NCBI RefSeq assembly: GCF_950023065.1
Contig: NC_088679.1
Coordinates: forward strand, 50,034,001 to 50,098,000
DNA from: Planococcus citri
Lineage: Eukaryota; Arthropoda; Insecta; Hemiptera; Pseudococcidae
Direction of reading: 5' to 3'
DNA: 64,000 bases
How positions within the stretch are numbered: position 1 is the stretch's first letter; the number at the start of each line of letters is the position of its first letter. Below the pieces are notes generated by a model. That model was given only the letters and a program-made list of their open reading frames with translations, was not told where the DNA came from and ran no database searches. Both the position numbers and the translations under genes were made by a program. Shown piece after piece: positions 42,997 to 50,737 of the stretch.

Positions 42997-44606
42997 TTTT
43001 GCATACCCAAAATGCCATAAATACGTACGTACGTACGTTCGAATGATCATCGATTAAACTCTGTGGAAACGTTTTTAATCGATTCTTCGTTGATGTTCCA
43101 AGGGTGAAAACGAACATTTTTGCCTAAACGATTAAAAGTGTACCTCTATGATGAATTTTTATACAACTGTGGAATTTTTAAACGAAAAAATTGTCGAAAT
43201 AAATTGAAAAGAAGTGTTCCAAAGTGGCATTCTTTATCGTTTACAAGTTATGTTTACAAGGATTCAGCTACCTACGTGCGAAATAATCGAATTCTTTTTT
43301 TTCTTTCTTTTTCTTTTCTTTTCTTTTTTCTTTTTTTTTTTTTTTGTAAGTATAAGTATCGATCACCGAAAATGAAATAATGAATGTCGTTTCCAAGTAT
43401 AAGATTTACTACGAATAAAATTTTTGAAAAAATTAATACGAGCAGGTATCTCGCATGCTAAAAAGATGTAAAACGAATAGCAAATTTATTCATCATGATG
43501 ATATTTTTATTGGTTGTGGCGGAATAACAAATAGTACTTTTTATAGGAGACGACGCGAGGCGACGCGACGCGACGCGACGTCATCCTCTAAATGTTGGAT
43601 AATTTATCTTATATAATTGAGAATAAACGTAATGATTTTGACATTTGTAAAGTACATGCTCATATAATATGATATAGAAAGTTCGAGAATCTCGGGTCGG
43701 AAGTACCTATAACGGTAATTAACTCGTAGCTTGTTAAGTGGCGCTTTTGATTAAAATTCAATTTCGGGTGGAAATTGAAACGTCGTAAAAGATTTCGGGG
43801 GTTAGTTGGAGAGTTTATAAAGTTTAACATTTCCGTGTTCTCGAAGGTTTTGGGAAATTATTTTTCTTATTTTTCATCGGTCACTAATGATTTATGTGAG
43901 CGAACGCATTGTATTATCGGCTTGACACGTCTTTAGCTGATTGATGAGGCTATTTTAAAGAATTCCCAAGTATCCGATGCCCGGATCTCGGTAGCGTGAT
44001 TTAATTAATAATCGAAGAATTACCGCAACCTAAGAGAATTCTCGCGTCTACTAATAGCAAATTAATTCCCATTCTAATTACTACCATTAAACGTGTTTGT
44101 TGTGTAGGGTTTGTTTTCTACAAAAGTTCACGTATGATGGATTCTTCTTCTACATATGTGTTTTTTTTTGTCTCTCGGGTTGTAGGTAATATTAACAAAG
44201 TAAAGAAAATTTTCAATAATCAAGTCTCGACGTATTTTCAATTTTGCAGAGCGAGTTACTTTATGTACAAGTTGATAGCGTGAAATGAATATAGCTTGTG
44301 TTTGACATTTTATTACACTTGGTTCATTCTTCGTTATGGTTTACGGTGAATGTTAGGCCTTCTTAAGGCGTAAATCTTCCAACTTTAACGTCATAAGCAT
44401 TTAACTTGGGGCGCTTGTTTTAAACGGTTAAAATTTTGTTTAAACATGCTACGTATATTTGATTTTACGAAATTTACCATATTATCTTTGTATTATTCGA
44501 CGATGTCGTTGGTTGTGTTCTTTTTATCATACGTAATTGTGTTATAAAGAATACTTAGTGGGTTATTTTCATGCGAAATTAACGAACTTTTTTTTTTCAT
44601 TTACAG
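42997..44606. other. Intron upstream of the first recognised CASK exon
   Basis: It contains an ACGT tandem (43023-43038), a long CTTTT-rich pyrimidine tract (about 43290-43346) and a GCGAC tandem (about 43551-43581). No exon recognised. It ends in the acceptor of the exon at 44607. Confidence 0.6.
43551..43581. repeat. GCGAC microsatellite
   Basis: ACGACGCGAGGCGACGCGAC continuing with GCGACGCGACG: about five to six units of GCGAC, the last four perfect. It is an unusually CpG-rich island in an A+T-rich intron. Confidence 0.85.
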
Positions 44607-44804
44607 ATGCTGCTGCAAGCTCATGACGTAGCAGCTCAAGAAATTTACAGTGAAGATGCCATACGTGTTACTCCGCCACCACAGTTACCATATTTAAACG
44701 GCGGAGAAGAACTTGGAGCTGATTCGCCAAATGGCGACTGTGATGTAGAGAATGTTACCAGAGTGAGATTGGTTCAATTTCAAAAAAATACCGACGAACC
44801 AATG
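44607..44804 (+). CDS. CASK: CASK exon: end of L27C, linker and first PDZ strand
   Basis: This is a 66-codon internal exon of the membrane-associated guanylate kinase CASK, a scaffold at synapses and cell junctions. CASK binds Veli/Lin-7 and Mint/Lin-10 partners through its L27 and kinase-like parts, and neurexin or syndecan tails through its PDZ domain. Residues 1-14 ([14 protein letters not shown]) match the end of the second L27 domain. TPPP (22-25) and PYLNG (28-32) are the typical CASK linker. [16 protein letters not shown] (51-66) is the signature entry into the PDZ domain. The acceptor is a T-rich tract ending ttacag at 44606; the donor is ATG|gtaagt at 44805. Both borders are phase 0. 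The leading ATG is probably not a start codon: family members continue upstream with kinase and L27 sequence, and the exon follows a good acceptor directly. The stretch around residues 33-48 is the variable part. Identification is by recalled family motifs and is strong. Confidence 0.96.
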
Positions 44805-45465
44805 GTAAGTAAAACTTAATCAAACTTAAACGTATTATTATTAAAATTATTCAAGTCCCGCTGTAGTGTTTCGTTAATGGATCCAAATAATTTGTCTGGT
44901 AAATTGGTAATGCAACAACCTGAAGTACATATTAGCATTTAAGTAGGTTTGTGAGCTCTTAGAATTTACAGAGAATTGTATGCAAATTCCTTAATAATAT
45001 TTTAAGAAGAATCAAGGAGCTGGATAAGTGATTTAAAACCCCCGATTAAAATGTCAGCCTTCTTGTGAATTTTTCAATGTGAAATCAAAACTTTTCATAA
45101 TTATGGTTAAGAGTTGGAAATTACTCTTCAAAAATTTGAAAAAATTGTAGTGAAGACACTTCTAACTTTCTTATTTTTCAATAAATTGACTTTTAAAATA
45201 GGATCTCAGCAACCCTGGAGGTACAAGAATTCCCTCTCCCGCCAATTTTGATCAAAATTTTGAAAAATATGAGGCGCTGAGTTCAAATATCAATTTATTT
45301 TACCGACTTTTCTTAAGAAAAGTGGAGTACTGTATTTGTTGCGATGGTGGAAGTTGGGTCGGGGAGTGACTTTTCTTTACGTTTTGAGGGTCTGGGATCA
45401 CGATACGACCATTCCCGAAAATTCAGGTTTCCTTATATAAGGTTTATATATATAGGTATTAGTAT
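44805..45465 (+). other. 5' part of CASK intron 44805-50572
   Basis: Intron start after the donor gtaagt. No feature recognised here beyond A+T-rich sequence. Confidence 0.6.
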
Positions 45466-46041
45466 CCAGACATGTCAACTATTGAATGGGTTAATTTTAC
45501 TATACAAGTGGACTGACCAACTTGTCAACTATAGTTGACAAGTCATGGGTTAATTTTACTATACAAGTCAACTATGAGTTTTCAGAAACTTCCACCAGAG
45601 CGCGCATGGCTTAGAAATCAAGGCGCGAGGACAAACGCAGGGTCTACAGTCAATTTGTAGTGAGTAGAATGTGATGTGCTGGTGGAGATGTATGCAAATA
45701 CATCGATCCTGAGTGTACAGGACAACAAATTTGACTTGAAATTTTTCAGTATTTTATTGGCCTATGGAAAATTTGAAAACATCAAAATTTTTTATGCTGT
45801 TTAAGCTTTCTTTTGGTGTCTTAACTTTCTCAAAATTCAAATTACTTAGACTCCATTTTCAAAAATTTTCTTCAAAATTTAGCCTAAAAATCTGATTACT
45901 TTTTTCAAAACATAGATTTTTTTAATATTAGACTGAATCTGCAAATAAAATTTTAATAAGTGATTTAGAACAGAAATTATACCAATTTTAAAATTTTGTT
46001 CACTTTTCTGCATATATGCCAAGTATAGTTGACATGTCTGG
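45466..46041. mobile_element. TIR-bounded element with internal palindrome
   Basis: CCAGACATGTCAACTAT at 45466-45482 is the exact inverse of 46025-46041, a 17-bp perfect TIR pair 576 bp end to end. Near the left end lie a direct duplication (TTAATTTTACTATACAAGT at 45491 and 45552) and a perfect 24-bp palindrome at 45520-45543 whose half is ACTTGTCAACTA. The palindrome reuses the GTCAACTA part of the TIR. No transposase and no clear target duplication were found. Confidence 0.55.
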
Positions 46042-46114
46042 TCACAAGCAAATATATATGTATATATACAGGCTTGCTACAGCTTATACAGGCCCGTTTC
46101 TGGAAATGACGTCG

Positions 46115-46489
46115 ACTATCCGAGACCCGACGAGACGTTCCGAGGCCCGTTAGCGGGTCTCGGAACGTTTTCCTATTAAAAACTATATTTTCATGATGTA
46201 CACACTTCAGGGATGCCATTGACAAATTTTTGTCTGGGACTCACAAAGTAGGTATCATACCTACAGTATATACAGCATACCTTACTTCACCCCACACAGA
46301 AACTTCATACTCGCGTCATTCCAGTAAAAATCACTCTTTGGAGATCGCACCAACGGCTCTAGACCAGGCTTGATAGCCGCTAGCAAGGCGCATGCGCGAA
46401 CGAATTTACCAGGCACTCTTTAAAATTTTTCTAAGTGTCAAAGACGCAGGCCTCGGATCGTCAGTACGATGTACCGGGTCTCGGATAGT
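46115..46489. repeat. Inverted CCGAGACCCG arms with a strong hairpin
   Basis: ACTATCCGAGACCCG at 46115-46129 is the exact inverse of 46475-46489. Outward of both lie GCTTGC/GCAAG and TATATATGTATAT-like sequences, so the arms may extend with gaps. Inside, ACGTTCCGAGGCCCG (46135-46149) pairs with CGGGTCTCGGAACGT (46154-46168) around a 4-base loop, a 15-bp stem with one G-T pair. This is probably a foldback-type element; I cannot classify it. Confidence 0.55.
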
Positions 46490-46529
46490 AAGCAAGTTCC
46501 ATATACATATATATATAAGTTTTTTTTGG

Positions 46530-46990
46530 TTTTTTCGATATAACTCAAAAGCTGTAAACTTTTGGATCGTGGTGATAATTTTGGTTTGTAGGGACGGTAA
46601 AGGCCTAGTTGTATGCAAAGTTTCATCAAAATTGGTTCAGCCGTTTTCTAGATATTGAATTTTGAAAAATTGTGAAAAAAAAGTTTAAAGTTCAATAACC
46701 TCGAAAACTTTGAACTTTTGGAGCATGATGGTTATGTCAAAAAATCGGGCTTGTAACATAGTTATAAGATTATAAATTTGATCAAAATCGGTTCAGCCGT
46801 TCCTGAGAAATTTCATTTTTAATGAATTTTGTGCAAAGTCACCCTGCAAATTTTGTCGCTCGATAAACGCTGAAGCTGCGAACTTTTGAAACATGCTGAT
46901 GATGACAAAATGTTAGGCAAGTATCCAACGGGTGAAAATTTAAATTTCATCAAAATCGGTTAAGCTGTTCTTGAGTAATTAATTTTTAAA
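46530..46990 (+). repeat. Three-unit diverged tandem array, about 160-bp period
   Basis: Each unit has the anchor AACTTTTGG or AACTTTTGA (46556, 46713, 46880) and, about 78 bp later, TCAAAATCGGTTCAGCCGTT or a close variant (around 46625, 46782, 46949), followed by a TGAG-type or AGATAT-type segment. The spacings are 156-168 bp. The TCAAAATCGGTTCAGCCGTT wording is familiar from insect transposable elements, so this is probably part of a larger old element. Confidence 0.65.
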
Positions 46991-47261
46991 GTTGATGATT
47001 TTTTCAATGTGCCATTTTACCAAATAAAATTATCGATTTTCGTATTATTTCGAAATTCGAATATTCGCGGATGAATTTTTGGAAATTCGAGTTCGACAAA
47101 AAATCGAGGATATTTTTATTGATACAATGTACGTTTAAACGATACGTTTATCGATCAATTTCACGAAAATAGAAATGAAAATTTATCGAATTTCTTATTT
47201 CAAATAGGTAGTCAACATGTATACCTTTTAAAATTGCATTTTGGAAAAGTACAACGGTGGA

Positions 47262-47321
47262 CCTGTGGCGAAGGAGTTGGCTTGGTGAGCGGGTGGTACA
47301 CGGTTCAAATCTTACCCCAGG
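47262..47321 (+). mobile_element. tRNA-like SINE head (degenerate)
   Basis: An A-box-like TGGCGAAGGAGTTGG (47266-47280) and a B-box-like GGTTCAAATCT (47302-47312) are 36 bp apart. The ends CCTGTGG and CCCCAGG can pair at six of seven positions like an acceptor stem. It is only 60 nt long and the T-arm does not pair, so it is not a working tRNA. It is most likely the head of a SINE or a tRNA pseudogene; the A-rich/T-rich sequence after 47325 may be its tail. Confidence 0.5.
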
Positions 47322-47539
47322 AGCAAATTTTTTAAAAATTTTTTTTAACGATTTTTGACAGAAAATGTTGGAATTTATCGATTTTTTTATTTCGAATGTA
47401 CGCGGATCAATTTTGGACTCGATAATTACTCGATATATTCGCGAATAATTAACCAAAAATTAATTAAATGGATTTTTGACAGAAAATGTTGAAATTTATC
47501 GATTTTCTTATTTCGAATTCGTTCCTGTATAATTTACCA

Positions 47540-48200
47540 AAAATTAATCGAATAATTCGATTCGTTCGCGAATGATTCATGAAAAATTAATACATGAATG
47601 ATTCATTGGCAATTGATTAACAGACCCGTCAATTCGTTCGTGAACAATTCAACGAAAATAAATTGAATAAATCGAGTCGTTCGCGAATGATTCACGAAAA
47701 ATAATTCAATGAATCGAGTCATTCGCGACTAATTTATCAACTATATTCTTTCGCGAATGATTTACTAACAATTGATAAATTCGTTCGTGAATGATTTACC
47801 AAAAATTAATCATATGAATTGATTCGTTCGCGAATAATTCACAAAAAATAATTCAATTCGTTCGTGAATGATTCACCAAAAATGGAGTGAATGAATCGAT
47901 TCGTTCGCGAACGAGTCACTTATACGAATCTATTCGTTCGCGAATGATACATTAAAAATTGAGTGAATGAATCGATTCGTTCGTGAACGAGTCACTCATA
48001 CGAATCAATTCGTTCGCGAATGATTCATCAAAAATTGAGTAAATGAATCGATTCGTTCGCGAACGAGTCACTTATACGAATCAATTCGTTCGCGAATGAT
48101 TCAGTAACTATTGATTAACTCGTTCGCGAGTGATTCACCTAGAAATGAATCAATTTGTTCAATCCCCGATCGTTTGTAAATGATTCTATTCGATTGTAAA
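47540..48200. repeat. TTCGCGAA-rich array with a 76-bp unit
   Basis: ATTCGTTCGCGAATGATTCA-type units occur many times. From 47889 to about 48116 there are three clean 76-bp units (47889, 47965, 48041). Each contains two half-units: CGATTCGTTCGCGAACGAGT and ATTCGTTCGCGAATGAT with AAAAATTGAGT. The TTCGCGAA core is self-complementary, so every half-unit can fold back. Upstream units are more diverged. No coding signal. Confidence 0.85.
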
Positions 48201-48502
48201 CAAATCAATTGCTGTACAAGTGTTTAAAAAAAAAACGAATCAATTCGTTTGTAAAATATTTTTATTTAGAGAAAAGTCGGTATTCTCACGCTTAATGCGT
48301 GAGTGTTTTTTTTTCCCTCGAACCCTTCTAAATTTTCCCCTCCCGTTGAAGCTCGTAAACATGGTCAGCTTACACGACTTTTTTTCAATTCAAAAAACAA
48401 AATAATCACAACTTTTATTTTGGGAAGGAGGGGGAAAGTCAAATATTTTATCCTACCTTTTTTGGCAGGAGAAAATGTCTTTCAAATCATGCTAAAATGC
48501 AT

Positions 48503-48765
48503 ACTGATTGAAACAGTGATTGTCTCAAACACAGGTCTTAACTTGGGTCTGAACACACCCACTGATTGAAAGAGTGTCTGTTTCAAACGCAGGTCCTAAC
48601 TTGGGTCTGAACACACCCTTTGATTGAAACGGCGTCTGTCTCAAACACTGATCCTAACTTGGGTCTGAAAACACCCACTGAATGAAATGGTGTCTGTCTC
48701 AACCACAGATCCATACTTGGGTCTGAAAACACCCACTGATTGAAATGGTGTCGGTCTCTGTGTCT
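48503..48765 (+). repeat. 58-bp minisatellite, about 4.5 copies
   Basis: Units start at 48503, 48561, 48619, 48677 and 48735 (the last partial), exactly 58 bp apart. Each reads ACTGATTGAAA..GTGTCTG, CTCAAAC.CAG.TCCTAACTT and GGGTCTGAACACACCC with a few changes per copy. 58 is not a multiple of three, so it does not encode a peptide repeat. Confidence 0.93.
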
Positions 48766-49065
48766 TTTGAGATGACTTTGGGAAAGGAGGTTTGAATTAA
48801 AATACTTCTTTGAGTCGTATGTATGTACCTATTTTACCTTCTTCCCCTCTGGGTCTCTTAAATTTCAAACTCGAATTATGAAGCTTTTATATTTTCATTA
48901 AATAGGCTAATGCAATTTCAAGTACATATCTGTCCTTTCAATTCTTAAAGTTAGCGAACCAATTTACATTTGTTTTGGTAAATGTAATTTTACTCGGCGC
49001 TGTATTTCTAGGCAAATTATTCAGGACCATCAACAAGGTAGCCAGTGCATAATATAAGTCATTAC

Positions 49066-49674
49066 CAGGGCTCGGATTTTTATGCTGGAGCATATTTTTT
49101 GTATGCATAGAGGATAGGGAATTTTTCAATTATCTCCACGATTCATGAAATTTCAAGTAAAATGAGCCTAATTCGTTAGAGCATATTTTGGCATATTTCA
49201 CCATAAAAGCATATAAAAGCATATTTTGTCATTTTTTAGGGAATATTTTGCGTTTTTAGAGCATATTTTACGTTTTTAGCAGTTTTTAGGGAATATTTTG
49301 ATCAATTTCAAATTTTTGCTTCAAATTAGCATTTGGCTATTTGTCATTTTCCCCCGCAAAATTTGTGAAACTGGCAGTAGCTCTCTTGTACCTACTTATT
49401 TTTTTTTGTTCATTTTATTTGTTTTTTATTCCTTTAATAATGGGATTAGAATTACCTTTTCGTGATTTTAAAATGCTCTGTTTTGCATTTTTGTTCGTGA
49501 ATTCTTGGTATTGTACAACAATATTAGTAAAATCGTATAAGAATTAATTTTTCCTGTAAAACAATGCCCATATCGTTAGGGAATATTTTTACTTTTTAGA
49601 GCATATTTTGCAATTTTTAGGGAATATTTAAGCGCATATTTTGGGTTTTTTAGGGAAAGAATATCCGAGCCATG
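49066..49674. mobile_element. Non-autonomous hAT element with 8-bp TSD
   Basis: A perfect 8-bp direct repeat GTCATTAC flanks the element (49058-49065 and 49675-49682). The ends are CAGGGCTCGGAT (49066-49077) and, inverted, CATGGCTCGGAT (49663-49674), one mismatch in 12. The CAGGG end plus 8-bp duplication are hallmarks of the hAT superfamily. The 609-bp body has no transposase. It carries many copies of GCATATTTTG and AGGGAATATTTTG on the + strand towards both ends, resembling the subterminal repeats where hAT transposases bind. The precise duplication suggests a fairly recent insertion into the CASK intron. Confidence 0.9.
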
Positions 49675-50330
49675 GTCATTACATTATGCTACGAATATTA
49701 TGTCACGCCATGCATACTTTTTGCAACGACTTTTACCTAAATAAAATTGATGGAGGTAGTCATTCTGTGCATTTATTGATAACGAAATTTTTACCTATTC
49801 ATGAAAATTCAGCTATCAAATCAAAATTTAATTTGAACTATTATATTACATTGCAAAGTTTTTGGTTCGCAAAAAATTCGAGATCAGCAAGTTACTCAAA
49901 ACGTAGGTAAGTAAGATACGATAACTAAAAGTTGAAAGCAGAGTTGGCAATATTCGTCATTAATGTCATTAGCATTTTGATTTGATTTCAAATGGAAATA
50001 ATTGCGGTTATATCATAATAAATTTTTTTGGTGGAGATGTAAAGGGAATTGCTGAAACGAAACTAAGGTATAAACCAAAAAATAACGCACGAAATGACTA
50101 CCTATGCTACTGTGAAGGCTATCAAATGATGTTCCCAAAAGGTTTGCGAAATATGACGAATTTGAGAGGGTAAGCTTGAGCTACTAAAAGGTAAACTGGC
50201 GTCGTTGTTGTTGCATTATCAAGAGACTCCTGCTATAAAAAAATATCGAATACCTATACACTATACAGTCCCTTTGTTTTCGAAAAAAGTAAAAGTAACC
50301 TTAATAGATATTACTTGCAAAAAGATTTAG

Positions 50331-50511
50331 GGTCATTCTATGCCAAATCAGCCAAAATTTGTACGAAGGGTCGTCGATTTTTTTCATATTTTGCATGTAG
50401 GTAGAGGTCATAAAAAGATGAGAAATGAGGCAAACCGGAGGTCGCAACGATTTTTCGAAAAAAATCTATGCCCCTTCGTGCAAATTTTGACTGATTTGGT
50501 ATGAAATGGTC
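50331..50511. mobile_element. 181-bp TIR element next to the PDZ exon
   Basis: GGTCATTCTATGCCAAATCA with GCCAAAATTTGTACGAAGGG (about 50331-50370) is the diverged inverse of 50472-50511 (CCCTTCGTGCAAATTTTGAC through GATTTGGTATGAAATGGTC). About 32 of 40 positions match. The core is about 100 bp with no ORF. No target duplication was identified. It ends 61 bp before the CASK exon at 50573, so it lies just upstream of the polypyrimidine tract. Confidence 0.7.
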
Positions 50512-50572
50512 TTGTAATGGAACTGGTGCAAGTGATCAGATTTTTGATGAACCTTTTTTTTTCTGCTTGCAG

Positions 50573-50737
50573 GGAATTACTTTAAAAATGACTGAAGACA
50601 ATAAGTGTTTAGTAGCAAGGATAATGCATGGTGGCATGATCCATAGACAAGCAACTTTGCATGTAGGTGATGAAATCAAAGAAATTAATGGTATTCCAGT
50701 TGCTAATCAATCCGTCAGCGCACTGCAAAAAATTCTG
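50573..50737 (+). CDS. CASK: CASK exon: PDZ domain core
   Basis: This is a 55-codon exon that continues the preceding CASK exon in frame (EPM joined to GITLKM). GITL (residues 1-4) is the carboxylate-binding loop of the PDZ domain, where many PDZ domains have [14 protein letters not shown] (17-26) and [10 protein letters not shown] (31-40) are near-invariant CASK PDZ motifs. [11 protein letters not shown] (45-55) is the second helix, with no histidine at its start, as expected for the class II binding reported for CASK. The acceptor is a T-rich tract ending cttgcag at 50572; the donor is CTG|gtgagt at 50738; both borders are phase 0. An open frame runs back past the acceptor to an ATG at 50501. 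That stretch includes the polypyrimidine tract, so I read it as intron. The end of a small TIR element lies 61 bp upstream of the exon. Confidence 0.97.

Noticed and set aside
47148..47456. Minus-strand ORF containing PGVRFEPCTTRSPSQ
   Set aside because: This peptide is the reverse translation of a tRNA-like sequence, a common artefact. The underlying feature is the SINE head at 47262-47321.
47540..48200. CRISPR-like regular array
   Set aside because: The units are contiguous and diverged with no unique spacers, in a eukaryotic intron. It is a tandem satellite-type repeat.
50501..50572. Open frame from an ATG running into the PDZ exon
   Set aside because: It crosses a T-rich polypyrimidine tract and the cttgcag acceptor, and the residues do not match CASK until GITL at 50573. 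It is intron.
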